From WHSW01 sp963742205 (lineage in GTDB: Bacteria; Actinomycetota; Thermoleophilia; Solirubrobacterales; 70-9): a stretch of 64,000 bases of DNA. The notes under the pieces are model-generated. The model was given only the letters and a program-made list of their open reading frames with translations, was not told where the DNA came from and made no database searches. This document shows positions 52,794 through 62,322 of this stretch, in pieces; positions within the stretch are counted from its first letter, which is position 1; the number at the start of each line of letters is the position of its first letter. A program made the position numbers and the translations under genes. The DNA is taken from positions 186,001 through 250,000 of the forward strand of contig CAVUKZ010000011.1 of assembly GCA_963742205.1 (NCBI GenBank), written 5' to 3'.

Positions 52794-54434
52794 CTATTTC
52801 TGCTTCAGAATCGTTGCGAGTGCGCGGTCCAGATCGTCGGTAGCCGAGTCGCCGGCCCGCGGCGCGCGCCAGCCGACGAAGCCGTCGGGGCGGACCAGCA
52901 CGGCTCCATCGGACTCGACTCCGGAGAGCGCCTCGAAGCGGCCGAGGGGGGCCTCGAGGTCGCCCGCTTCGCCGACGGTGTACACGGCAATTGGGATCCC
53001 TCGCGAGCCCGCGGCCTGCTCCGCGGCACCGCGCCAGGCGGCGCCGTCGGGCCCGGCGAGCAACACGAAGCCGGTGCCGAAGGCGTCGAGGGTGGACATG
53101 CGCTCGCCGTCGCGCTGCACCCACAGGTGTGGTGCGCGACCCCCGGGGCACGCGTTCTGCACGTAGTCGGCCACCGGGTTTGAGACCGGCGGCGGGACGG
53201 TCCCGTCGGAGGCCACCGCCCCTTCCTCGTAACGGAACCCGAGGTCCATTCCCTGGCGACCGCCCGGCGGCCGGGCCGCGATGCCCGCTCGCACCGTGTC
53301 GAGATCGCCCGCTCGCACCGCCTCGACCATCTTGATCATCCCGCTGCCACGTTTGGCGCTGTAACCCACGTTCGTCTCGGCCACGGGCCGACGCTCGGTC
53401 TCGTAGGTGTCGAGGAGATCGGGACCGGCCCAGCCGGACACCACCGCCCCGACCTTCCATGCCAGGTTGTGGGCCGAGTGCAGGCCGGTGTTCATCCCGA
53501 CCCCGCCATCCGGCGTCGTCCGATGCGCCGCGTCACCGGTGAGCAGGACGCGCCGGTCGCGAAACGCGGTGGAGAGTTCGGCGCCCATGATCCACGACTT
53601 GATGCTGATGATCTCGACGTCGAGGTCGTGGACGCCGGCCGCGCCGCGGATCGTCTCCACGCAGCGCTGCTCGGTGAAGTCCTCGACGGTTTCTCCGGGA
53701 CCGAGGTTCACGTGCAACAGCCAGACGTCGTCGCCGTTGATGGTCACGAACGACCCGGTCAGGTCCGGCGTGATCACGGCGTAACTCCAGGCCGGGCGAT
53801 CACGCACAAGCGGACCCAGCGCCGCCCGATGAAAGACGTTGACGAAGTGCCCCATATCGGCGTCGCCGGTCCGGCCGATCCCGCATGCGTCGCGCACCGT
53901 GCTGTCGTTACCGTCGGCGGCGATCATGTACCCGGCGCGGACGGTGCTCGTCTCCCCTCCGTCGCGGGCGGTGATCGTCGCCGTCACGCCGTTGTCGTCT
54001 TGCTCGAACCCGGTCATCTCGAAGCCGTAGTGCAGATCGGCGATCTCGTGGGCCTGCGCGCGTTCGCGCAGCACCGATTCGGTGATGTTCTGCGGACAGC
54101 GGAGCCCCGTCGTCGGGCTCTGAGGCTCAGGCGACCTGTCGTCGGGCTCGACCGTCTCGGTGCGGCCCAGCTCATCACCCGAGAGGGTCGTTGTCCAGAT
54201 CATGCGATCGCAGAAGGCCCCCGGAACTCCCCGGCGGCGCACCTCGTCCTCGGCGCCCCACAGCCGCAGGAGCTCGGCGGTCCGCTGCATGATCCCGACT
54301 GCTTTGGGATGCTCGAGCGTGCCCGGGTACTTGTTGACGAGCATCGACGGAACGCCGAGACGCGACAGCGTCAACGATGCGGCGAGCCCCGCGGGACCGC
54401 CGCCGACGATCAGGACCGGTGTCTCGCTTCGCAT
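52794..54434 (-). CDS. FAD-dependent aromatic monooxygenase (PheA/TfdB/MhpA type)
   Basis: A 546-residue flavoprotein hydroxylase. FAD motif PVLIVGGGPAGLAASLTLSRLGV (residues 6-28), the GLRCPQNITESVLRERA arginine region, AGYMIAADGNDSTVRDACGI (DG motif) and the second flavin motif RVLLTGDAAHRTTPDGGVGMNTGLHSAHNLAWK (GD motif) are all intact. The C-terminal ~140 residues form the thioredoxin-like domain typical of phenol/PHBH-class enzymes. The reaction would be NAD(P)H-dependent ring hydroxylation; the substrate is unknown and no catabolic genes are adjacent. Confidence 0.9.
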   Translation of the reverse strand: MRSETPVLIVGGGPAGLAASLTLSRLGVPSMLVNKYPGTLEHPKAVGIMQRTAELLRLWGAEDEVRRRGVPGAFCDRMIWTTTLSGDELGRTETVEPDDRSPEPQSPTTGLRCPQNITESVLRERAQAHEIADLHYGFEMTGFEQDDNGVTATITARDGGETSTVRAGYMIAADGNDSTVRDACGIGRTGDADMGHFVNVFHRAALGPLVRDRPAWSYAVITPDLTGSFVTINGDDVWLLHVNLGPGETVEDFTEQRCVETIRGAAGVHDLDVEIISIKSWIMGAELSTAFRDRRVLLTGDAAHRTTPDGGVGMNTGLHSAHNLAWKVGAVVSGWAGPDLLDTYETERRPVAETNVGYSAKRGSGMIKMVEAVRAGDLDTVRAGIAARPPGGRQGMDLGFRYEEGAVASDGTVPPPVSNPVADYVQNACPGGRAPHLWVQRDGERMSTLDAFGTGFVLLAGPDGAAWRGAAEQAAGSRGIPIAVYTVGEAGDLEAPLGRFEALSGVESDGAVLVRPDGFVGWRAPRAGDSATDDLDRALATILKQK

Positions 54435-54621
54435 CCGGCGGCGGACCGTACTCCCTCCCGCCCGCCGAGGGCATCGCTCGACGCCTTCTTCTCGAATAGC
54501 CGAGAGGCGAGTCGTGCGCTTCTCCGAACCGACCGCGGCCGTTCTCCAAGCCCCTTAGGGCGAGCAACTCGGCGGAGCGACGTCGGGTGAGGTGGCGCTC
54601 GGCGCGAGATACTCCCGAGCG

Positions 54622-55026
54622 ATGCCGGAGGAGAACGTCGAGCTCGTGCGCGCGGCGTGGGGCGCGTGGCTTCGGGGTGACCTGGACACCCTGTTCGCCC
54701 GGTACTTCGACCCCGACGCCATCTATGACCTGACGCACTTCCGCGAATGGCCGGATCCCATTTATCGTGGTGTCGACGGCGTCCGCCGCGGGCTGACCGA
54801 GTGGCTCGAGGTCTGGGAGTCCTGGGAAGCGGGCGTCGACGATGTTCTTGCCGCCCCGGATGGCCGGATCGTTGTCCTCACCTGGCAGCACGGCAAGGGG
54901 CGACAGAGCGGGCTGCCGATGGACATGGAATGGGCGCAGGTGATCACGGTTCGCGGCGGGAGGATCACGCGGGTCGACGCCTATGACGCCCGCGCCGAAG
55001 CCCTCGAAGCCACTGGCCTGGAGTAG
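54622..55026 (+). CDS. SnoaL-like/NTF2-fold protein
   Basis: A 134-residue single-domain NTF2/SnoaL fold protein beginning MPEENVELVRAAWGAWLRGDLDTLFARYFDPDAIYDLTHF. It continues YRGVDGVRRGLTEWLEVWESWEAG and ends VITVRGGRITRVDAYDARAEALEATGLE. The MxxENVEhVRxA start is a hallmark of a large paralogous family in Thermoleophilia. ATG 54622 is chosen over 54592. It is divergent from the monooxygenase, 187 bp between starts. Ligand unknown. Confidence 0.85.
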   Translation: MPEENVELVRAAWGAWLRGDLDTLFARYFDPDAIYDLTHFREWPDPIYRGVDGVRRGLTEWLEVWESWEAGVDDVLAAPDGRIVVLTWQHGKGRQSGLPMDMEWAQVITVRGGRITRVDAYDARAEALEATGLE

Positions 55027-55164
55027 GCGCGGATCCCACCCGCCGAAGCCCAGCGCCCGGGTCCGAGCGGGAAGTCGGCGACATTTATGGGATCGAGACC
55101 GCGCGGACTCGATCACAGTCGACCGTTCGGCTACGAAAGCGTTGGGGAGCCTGTCGGTCGGAGT

Positions 55165-56379
55165 TCACGCCTGCGCCATGATCCGGCCGACGTTCTCGGG
55201 GGCGAAGAATTCCGGGGCGGGGAGGGTCGCGGCCTGCACGCTGACGAAGTCGTCCATGGCCTCCTGGTTGCTCCGCATCGCTCCGAGCAGTTGCTGCATT
55301 TCCGGCGGCGGTGGCTGGAGCTGTGCGAACTCGTCAGTGAACTCGTAGACCGGCAACGCTTCGCGGTCGCGGGTTAGCTGGTAGTCGGCCATCGCGTCCT
55401 CGTACGAGCGCCTCCCTGAGAACGAAGCGTCCAGAGCGTCGACCAACAGCTCGGCGTCGCGAAACGCGTCGTTGATGCCCATCGCCGTGATGGGGTTCTT
55501 GTGGTAGCCGGCGTCGCCGATCAGCGCCCAGCCGCTCCCGAATGGCTTGCGGATGTACCCAGGCAGCTCGGCTGAGCCGATGAACTTCGACTCTCGCTTC
55601 GCACCGCGCACGCGCTCGGCGAACTCGGGCGCGGTGTCGAGCATCGCGAAGAAGCTCCCCTCGATGTCACCACGGTTCGCCTTGAACTCCTCCACCGGCC
55701 AGCCGAAGGGCATCACGGTAAGGCCGTCGTTGGTCGGCGCTGCGGCCCAGCCACGGCGGTTCTCGGCCCGGATCGTCGTCTCGAAGCGATCGGTCGGCAG
55801 GTCGCTCCAGTAGGCGTAGTACATCGCCAGGCGCGAGGGCCGCCCCTCGTACGCCTCCGGCGCGACGGTCTTCGCCACCAGGGAGTGCTTGCCGTCCGCA
55901 CCGATCACGACCTTGCCCCGCTCGGTGAGCGGGCTCGCGCCTTTGCCGTGACCACGAACGCCCGTTACGACCCCATCGTCGGCGTGGACCTCATCCACGG
56001 TGAAGCCCTCGCGCACCTCCGCGCCCGCTGCCGCCGCCGCCTCGACGAGCAGCTGATCGAGAAGCGTGCGTCGCGGGCAACAGGCATGGGCGATCCCATC
56101 GATCGGGCGCGGTGCTCCGGCGATCGTGAGCGGTCCGAAATCGAACGAGTAGGTCTCAAGTGGCGGGCAGCCGGTCGCCTCCAGCTGCTCGAGCAACCCC
56201 CAGCGCTTGAGTGCCGCCAAGCCGGGTGGATGCACGACGTGGGTGGACATGGTGTCGCTCGGGAACGTCGCCTTGTCGACGAGCAGCACCCGGTACCCCT
56301 TGCGCGCCAGCAGCATCGCGGTGGGCGACCCTGCGCACCGCGCTCCGATGACGATCGCGTCATAGCTCGCTTTGCTCAC
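55165..56379 (-). CDS. NAD(P)/FAD-dependent oxidoreductase (geranylgeranyl-reductase-like)
   Basis: A 404-residue flavoprotein. The FAD motif is AIVIGARCAGSPTAMLLARKG (residues 9-29), with GARCAG in place of GxGxxG. STHVVHPPGLAALKRWGLL, CPRRTLLDQLLVEAAAAAGAEV and VVIGADGKHSLVA follow, and the second FAD motif WALIGDAGYHKNPITAMGINDAFRDAELL is intact. This matches tryptophan-halogenase/geranylgeranyl-reductase-like oxidoreductases common in actinobacteria. Substrate unknown. There is no obvious operon partner; 138 bp without recognisable features separate it from the SnoaL gene. Confidence 0.87.
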   Translation of the reverse strand: MSKASYDAIVIGARCAGSPTAMLLARKGYRVLLVDKATFPSDTMSTHVVHPPGLAALKRWGLLEQLEATGCPPLETYSFDFGPLTIAGAPRPIDGIAHACCPRRTLLDQLLVEAAAAAGAEVREGFTVDEVHADDGVVTGVRGHGKGASPLTERGKVVIGADGKHSLVAKTVAPEAYEGRPSRLAMYYAYWSDLPTDRFETTIRAENRRGWAAAPTNDGLTVMPFGWPVEEFKANRGDIEGSFFAMLDTAPEFAERVRGAKRESKFIGSAELPGYIRKPFGSGWALIGDAGYHKNPITAMGINDAFRDAELLVDALDASFSGRRSYEDAMADYQLTRDREALPVYEFTDEFAQLQPPPPEMQQLLGAMRSNQEAMDDFVSVQAATLPAPEFFAPENVGRIMAQA

Positions 56380-56445
56380 GGCCGTTACCCCCTGGTTCGT
56401 GGACCATCAAGGGTCTCACGGCGCGGGGCCTCACACAAGGCCGGC

Positions 56446-57801
56446 TCAGGCGTTGACGACGGTGCCGAGGCAGCGGATGCGGAGCGCACTCGGCGCGTAG
56501 ACGACGCGGTTGGCCGCTTGCTGTGCGCCGCAGCTCCCGAGCACCATTTCCCGGGCGATCGCGGCCACCACGACAGGGCCGGCGAACGATGTCCCGCTCC
56601 AGGTCGCCCAGCCCTCGAACTTGTCGGGATCGATCGTGTTCACGCGGGGTGTGGGGCCGTCGAAGCTGGCGAAGAACGAGGAGACCAGATCGGCGCCGGG
56701 AGCGCATGCGTCCACCCACTCGCCGTAGTTCGTCCAAGGCGTGGGGCCGTCAGGGCCGAGGGCGCCGACCGCGATCACCCCTTCGTAAGCGGCGGGATAC
56801 TGCGCTTGAGACGTCCCGTCGTTACCGGCCGAGGCGACGACGACGATGCCCGCGAGCTGGGCCGTTGCGATTGCGCTTCGGAGCCCGGGCGCCCCCGCCA
56901 GCGCGTTGCCGCCGAATGAGAGCGAGAGGATGTCAGGGCGGTCCCCGTCGGGAAGCGCGGCGAGGTCCTGGACCTTCTGGATCACGAGGCTCTCGATCGC
57001 CTCGCCGAGCCCGCTGATCGCGTGCAGAATCTGAACGGTGCATCCGACCGCGAGCTGCTCGATGATGCCGGCGATGAAGGTGCCGTGCCCGGCCACGGGG
57101 TCGAGCCAGTTGTCGCCCGCCCAGGTGATCCCCGCCTCGTTGACGAGGTTGTTGTCGGGACTGTCGGGGTCGCCGCTGATCCGGGCTGAGGCACCCGGGT
57201 TGCCGAGCAGATCGGGGAGCTGCGGGCCTGCGGCTAGTCCCGTGTCGATGACCGCGATCCGCGGATGCGTCCCCGGACCGTCCAGATCGCGGACCGGAAA
57301 CTCGCGAGCCGCCGCCGGAATCGCCGACGAGGTCTGCAGATATGCATCGTGCGGGTTGGCCCGGTACGGGTTCGCCCGGTAGGGGTTCGCCCGGTAGGGG
57401 TTGGCCCGGTACGGGTTCGCCCGGTAGGGGTTCGCCCGGTAGGGATCGGCGGCAAGCGCGTCGAAGGTCCAGGACGGATGCGGGCTCCCGCAGCACTCGT
57501 CGCACCCGTGCGCGAAGAAGACGTGATCGGGCTGGACCTGGAACCCGTCCGCGCGCGACAAGCTGATCGCTTCGAGCGAAATGCCGCCACCCTCCATCAC
57601 CGTCCACTGCGCGTCCGGCGCATCCTCCCGGCCGCCAATCACCCGCCGCTCGTTGCGCCCGACGAGTCGGTCGAGGTGCTCCGCGGCCTCCTCGCCGCGA
57701 ACGAGCGCTCGTCCTGCCACATAGGCGTAGGGGGTAGCACCGCCGGACCACGCGATCGGGGGTGGCGGCGTGGAGTCGGAAGCGTCGTTGCCTTCGGTCA
57801 T
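56446..57801 (-). CDS. cytosolic subtilisin-like (S8) serine protease with six PYRAN repeats
   Basis: A 451-residue subtilase without signal peptide. The catalytic triad is clear: Asp186 in RIAVIDTG, His239 in AGHGTFIAG and Ser405 in WSGTSFAGPV, with oxyanion Asn327 in VVASAGNDG. The N-terminal 118 residues are unfamiliar and contain GCDECCGSPHPSW. Residues 120-149 are six perfect PYRAN pentapeptides before the protease domain. The start lies 9 bases after the stop of the cyclase-ATPase-TPR gene, so the two form one operon. The repeat could be an autoinhibitory, docking or self-cleavage segment (inference). No relatives in the window; resemblance to known export proteases is limited to the catalytic domain. 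Confidence 0.88.
   Translation of the reverse strand: MTEGNDASDSTPPPPIAWSGGATPYAYVAGRALVRGEEAAEHLDRLVGRNERRVIGGREDAPDAQWTVMEGGGISLEAISLSRADGFQVQPDHVFFAHGCDECCGSPHPSWTFDALAADPYRANPYRANPYRANPYRANPYRANPYRANPHDAYLQTSSAIPAAAREFPVRDLDGPGTHPRIAVIDTGLAAGPQLPDLLGNPGASARISGDPDSPDNNLVNEAGITWAGDNWLDPVAGHGTFIAGIIEQLAVGCTVQILHAISGLGEAIESLVIQKVQDLAALPDGDRPDILSLSFGGNALAGAPGLRSAIATAQLAGIVVVASAGNDGTSQAQYPAAYEGVIAVGALGPDGPTPWTNYGEWVDACAPGADLVSSFFASFDGPTPRVNTIDPDKFEGWATWSGTSFAGPVVVAAIAREMVLGSCGAQQAANRVVYAPSALRIRCLGTVVNA
57355..57444 (-). repeat. 15-bp tandem repeat x6 encoding PYRAN
   Basis: Six head-to-tail 15-bp units (plus-strand form GTTCGCCCGGTAGGG with G/C variation at two positions) code for (Pro-Tyr-Arg-Ala-Asn)6 in the S8 protease. 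Variation is only synonymous, so the peptide is under selection while the DNA drifts. Confidence 0.93.
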
Positions 57802-57810
57802 TTCGCCTGC

Positions 57811-60349
57811 CTAAGTCTGGGTCGCAACCAAACCTACCTCGGCGAGCACCCTCTCCGCTAGGTCCGCGGCCGCGTCCACGGTGAGCGCGACGCCCTCTGT
57901 CTGCGCCGCGGCGAAGTCATCCGGGCCGACCCGCGAGGCAGCATCGGCGAGCAGCTCCGAACGGATCGCCTGATCCTCTTCGTAGAGCGCATAGTCGGCC
58001 TCGGCGAGGATCTCGTCGGCCTTCGCTTCGAGGACGATGGCGTGATGAAACCGCCCGCGGGCAGCGGCCAACCGCGCTGCGACCATCATCGCGAACGCAA
58101 TCACAACCGGTTGGGCCCAGTCGCGGGCGAGGTTGAGCGAGACCGCCTGGTGGCGCGCGGCCGCCGGCTCGTCGCCGAGCCGCAGATAGGTCTCGGCGAG
58201 GTTGCCGTGGAGGGTCGCGAGGTTGGTCTCGATCCCCGCTGCCGTCGCGGCCCGCAGCTCCTCGTTGAAGGCTTCCGCCGCCGCCGCGAGGTTGCCGCAG
58301 GCCGCGGTCGCCATTCCGAGCAGGTTGTAGAGGCGAGCGCGAGCCTGCAGCGATCGCACCCAACCCAGCCCGTCGCGCGCCGCAACGGCCGCCCCCTTCG
58401 CGTCATCGCGCCGCAAGGCGAGGTCCCCGTAGCCGCGGACGACGCCGGCTTCGTCCCACTCAGGATTGCCGACCGACAGATGCCAGCTCAGCCGCCTCAG
58501 CGAGGATCTCCTCGGCCTGATCGAGCTCACCGAGGCGCAGATGGAGGTCGGCGAGGAGGGTCAGGAGCGCGACCCGCTCCGGCCCCGGGTCCCGGCGCGC
58601 CTCCAGGAAGCGGCGCAGTTCCGGGATACCGTCGCGGTAGGTGTCCCGAACGTCGTGGAAACGCCCGACGCACCAGGCGAGCGCGTTGGCGGAGGACGCG
58701 TCGTCCACTCGAGCGGCGCAACCGCGGACGTTGTCGAGCTCGAGCTCGATCGCGACGATCCAAGAGCGCCGCGTTGCGCGGGCCGGGCCGACCCGTTCGA
58801 GCAGCAGCGAGCTGAGCCGCTTCGTCGCATCGGCGAGATCGGCGGCGTCGGCGCGCGCGCGGGCATGGGCGCGAACGGTTGTCAGCAGGCGGTAGCGGCT
58901 GGCGCCCGCGGTCTCGACGGGCCGGACGAGCGAGGCGTCGATCAGGTCCCAGACCAACTCGGCGACGTCGCCCTCGTCGACCACACCGCCGGCAGCGACC
59001 GCCTCCGCTGCGCGCACGTCGAATCCGCTCGCGAACGCGCTCAGGCGCCCGAGCACGATTCGAGCGGCGGGCGCCAGGAGGTCGAGACTCCAGTCCAGCA
59101 GGCGCTCGAGGCTGCGCTGGCGATCGGGCAGGGTCGGGTCGCGCGAGCGCACGACACTGGGCGAACGGCGCACCTGGCGGAGGATCTCTGCCGTTGGCAA
59201 CGTCGCGGTGCGGGCGGCGGCGAGCTCGATCGCGAGCGGGAGGCCGTCGAGCTCGGTGCAGAGTGCCGCGACCACCTCTCGCTCGGCGTCGTCCGCGGCA
59301 CGATCCGCAAACAGCTCGGACGCCCCTTCGGTGAGCAGGGGGCGGACGCGGTAGCTCTGCTCCCCACGAAGGCCGAGCGGCTGGCGACTGGTGGCGAGGA
59401 TGCTCACTCGCGGGCAACTCGCAATCAACTCCGCGGCCACGCCGGCGGCCGCTTCGGCGAGGTGCTCGCAGTTGTCGATCACGAGCAGCGAGTGGCGTTG
59501 CTCGAGGTAGGACAACACCTTCGGCCACCGCTCCGCCTCCGGGACAACCGGGGCGCCGACGGCGGCCCCCACCGCCTCCGCGATCAAGGCCCCGTCGTCG
59601 AGCGGCGCCAGGTCGATGAACCACGCTCCGTCCTCCCATTCGTCCGCGACGCTGAGCGCAACCTCGATCGCGAGCCGGGTCTTGCCCACGCCACCTGGGC
59701 CGATCAGGGTCGTCAGCGTCCGAGCCTCGATCCGCTCGGCGACGCGAGCGACGTCATCGTCGCGGCCGATGATCGACGTCGTCGGCCGGGTCAGGTTGTG
59801 GTGCTCGGCGGGAGGTACACGCGGTGGCGCATCGATCTCCGGGACGTGCTCGCCGATCGCGGCGAAGAGCTCGATCGGCGACTCGAAGTCGCGGACGCGG
59901 AAGAGGCCGAGCGGGTGGACCACAGACTCATCGAGGCCGCCTGCCGTCTCCCGGGTGAGCAGGATCTGACCGCCACGGGCGGCGCCGACGATCCGCGCCG
60001 CCTGATTCACCACCAGCGCCGTGTAGTCGCCCTCGGTGGGCCGCGCGTACCCGGTGTGCATCCCGATTCGCACGCGTCCCGGCCACCCGTCGGCGGCGAG
60101 CGCGCGTTGCGCGGCGACCGCCGCGGCGACCGCGCTGCCGCTATCGCCGAAGACGACGAAGAACGCGTCCCCGATCGTCCTCACCTCGTGCCCTTCGTGA
60201 GCCTTCCACGCTGCGCGCAGGAGCTCGTTGTGCCGGCGCAGCACGCGCTCGAAGTCAGGGCCGAGCTCGCGGAGCATCTGGGTCGACCCCTCGATGTCCG
60301 AGAAGACGCAGGTGATAACCCCCGAAGGCAGATCGGTCGTGATTGCCAT
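57811..60349 (-). CDS. nucleotide cyclase-STAND ATPase-TPR signalling protein (one frameshift)
   Basis: An 845-residue signal-transduction protein after correction. Residues ~10-170 are a class III nucleotide cyclase domain (FSDIEGSTQML, VRTIGDAFFVVF with the two metal Asp, VNQAARI). Residues ~185-470 are an NB-ARC/STAND-type ATPase (Walker A GPGGVGKT at 217-224, Walker B LLVIDNCEHL, ILATSRQPLGLRGE, LCTELDGLPLAIELAAAR). A winged-helix/TPR region follows. One extra base near 58480 stops the frame at EAAELASVGRQS; the next frame continues HLSVGNPEWDEAGVVRGYGDLALRRDDAKGAAVAARDG with several TPR helices. Related proteins are common in actinobacteria. It is upstream of and co-directional with the subtilase gene. 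Confidence 0.86.
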
Positions 60350-60459
60350 CTCGCCCGGACATTCTCGCGCCGCGGTGCAGGTTCATGTTGTGCGTTCGCC
60401 GAGCAAGTGCCGCACGTCGGGTAGTGGAACCGAATCGGACGCCCGTTAAATTCAATCGG

Positions 60460-61269
60460 GTGGTCGTCCAGACCGAGCAGGAGCCCCAGACCGCGGGCGA
60501 ACTGATCCGCTTCTGGCGCGCGCGACGCGGCCTCAGCCAGCTCGAGCTGTCCCTGGACGCGAACGTCTCGACCAAGCACCTGAGCTTCGTCGAGACCGGC
60601 CGGTCCAGCCCGAGTCGCCAGCTCCTCGTCCACCTGGCCCAGCACCTCGATCTGCCGATCACCGAGCGCAATCGACTGCTGCTCGCGGGCGGCTTTGCGC
60701 CTCCCTATCTGGAGCTGCCCTACGACGGGGACGTGATGCAGCCGCTTCGGGAGTCGCTCGAGCGGCTGCTCGAGGCGCACGAACCGAACCCGGCTTTGAT
60801 CGTCGACGGACTCTGGAACCTGATCGAGGCCAATCGAGCCGCGTCGCTTCTCTGGGACGGGGTCGACCCCGAGCTACTGGAGCCACCGATCAACATGCTT
60901 CGCCTCGGCGTTCACCCGGGCGGCCTGCCGCGGATCTCCTCGATGACCGCCGCGTGCAACGCCCCACTGATTCACCGGCTCAAGCGCAGGAGCCGCGAGG
61001 ACGCCGACCCCGCCCTCGCCAAGCTCATCGAGGAGGTTGAGTCCTACCTTCCCGGCGAGCCGCCGGCGGGCCTCGCCACCCAGCCGGTGGTCTCGCTCAA
61101 GCTGCAGACCCCTGTCGGCGAGGTCGAGCTGTTCACGGTCATCGCCACCCTCGGAGCCCCGCTCGACGTCACGGCCGCGAACCTCGCGATTGAGACCTTC
61201 CTGCCGATGAACCCGGAGAGCGCAGCGCGGCTCGCCGAGCTGCGCGCCAACCGCGGATCGCCAGGCTGA
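60460..61269 (+). CDS. XRE-family regulator with MmyB-like ligand domain
   Basis: A 269-residue regulator. HTH (about 12-68): GELIRFWRARRGLSQLELSLDANVSTKHLSFVETGRSSPSRQLLVHLAQHL. The remaining part is the MmyB-like ligand-binding domain typical of actinobacterial XRE regulators: LLEAHEPNPALIVDGLWNLIEANRAASLL, NMLRLGVHPGGLPRI, and LKLQTPVGEVELFTVIATLGAPLDVTAANLAIETFLPMN. GTG 60460 is preferred to starts further upstream. It is divergent from the cyclase-STAND gene (110 bp) and could regulate it. Confidence 0.88.
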   Translation: MVVQTEQEPQTAGELIRFWRARRGLSQLELSLDANVSTKHLSFVETGRSSPSRQLLVHLAQHLDLPITERNRLLLAGGFAPPYLELPYDGDVMQPLRESLERLLEAHEPNPALIVDGLWNLIEANRAASLLWDGVDPELLEPPINMLRLGVHPGGLPRISSMTAACNAPLIHRLKRRSREDADPALAKLIEEVESYLPGEPPAGLATQPVVSLKLQTPVGEVELFTVIATLGAPLDVTAANLAIETFLPMNPESAARLAELRANRGSPG

Positions 61270-61317
61270 CCATGCGGGACGAATCGATCCCGAAGCTCTG
61301 CCTGCCCCGCGACGGAG

Positions 61318-62091
61318 CTATGCCGCGCGAACGGCGAACTCCAGCAGCGTCACGGGGCCGAACGACGTGATCAGCGCCACGTCGACGGCGTCCCGGCCAC
61401 GCCCGACGACCACGCGGCCCACCCGGCGGCGGTTGTTGCGAGCGTCGAATGTGTGCCATGCGCCATCGAGGTAGACCTCGAACCAGGCGGCGAAGTCCAT
61501 CGGCTCGGCGGGTTGCGGCACGTCGATCTCCGGGATGTAGCCGCACACGTAACGCGCCGGGATGTTCAACGCACGGCAGAACGTGATCGCCAGGTGGGCG
61601 AAGTCGCGACAGACGCCCTGACCGGCGCGGTAGGCGTCGACCGCCGTGGTCCAAGGGTTCGAAGCGCCGGCCACCCACTCGAGGTGACCGTGCACGAAGT
61701 CGACGATCGCCTGGACGCGGTCCCACCCGGGCGGGAGGTTGCCGAAGCGCTGCCAGGCGTCGTGGCCGAGCTCATCGGGCAGGCAGAAGCGGCTCGGCAT
61801 GATGAACGCGATGTACTCGTCCGGCAGCGCCATGATCGGCGTCTCCGGCGTGCCCCGGGCGGTCGGATCCGTGGGCCGCGAGAGCAAGACCTCGGCTTCG
61901 TAGACAATTCGTGACGCGCCCGCGGGGATCGTGACCCGCTCGCACCGATTGCCAAACAGGTCGATGTAGCCGTGGTGATCGGCGTCGGTGTCCCAGCGCT
62001 CGGCCTGCACCTGGAGGTCGGGCCCCGATGGCGCGACCTGGAGGACCGCGGAGACGGGCTGCGGCGTCTCGAGACCGACCGTACATCCCAC
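61318..62091 (-). CDS. transglutaminase-like cysteine protease-fold protein
   Basis: A ~257-residue transglutaminase-core protein. Nucleophile region: AGQGVCRDFAHLAITFCRALNIPARYVCGYIPEID. The position normally holding the catalytic His reads DFAAWFEVYLDGAWHTFDARNN, with Ala where many members have His or Ser; the Asp of FDARNN is kept. An N-terminal beta domain precedes it (VGLETPQPVSAVLQVAP). GTG 62091 is preferred because the VGCTV strand begins the family homology; the longest frame starts at GTG 62196. It is convergent with the XRE gene. Role unknown; related proteins are often encoded with peptide-ligase-like partners, not seen here. Confidence 0.78.
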   Translation of the reverse strand: MGCTVGLETPQPVSAVLQVAPSGPDLQVQAERWDTDADHHGYIDLFGNRCERVTIPAGASRIVYEAEVLLSRPTDPTARGTPETPIMALPDEYIAFIMPSRFCLPDELGHDAWQRFGNLPPGWDRVQAIVDFVHGHLEWVAGASNPWTTAVDAYRAGQGVCRDFAHLAITFCRALNIPARYVCGYIPEIDVPQPAEPMDFAAWFEVYLDGAWHTFDARNNRRRVGRVVVGRGRDAVDVALITSFGPVTLLEFAVRAA

Positions 62092-62322
62092 CGTGAGGGC
62101 CAGCGGTCTGTCGTCGTTGCCCGGAACGCCTACACCGTACCCCCGCCACCAACGGGAGTGCCGCGCATCGCTTCCGCATCGCGCGAGCGCGAGCACTATC
62201 CGGCGTGACGCCGCTAGCCTCGCTGGACACCGATCAAAGGAGAGAGCATCGCCGCAAACGCCGATCCGACGTCAGCACGACGCAACCGCGGGCCGTACGA
62301 AGCGGAGGCTGCTCTCGCGGGC

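Noticed and set aside
57355..57444. Short regular repeats that could suggest a CRISPR array
   Set aside because: Units are 15 bp, contiguous without spacers, in frame, and encode PYRAN within a protease gene.
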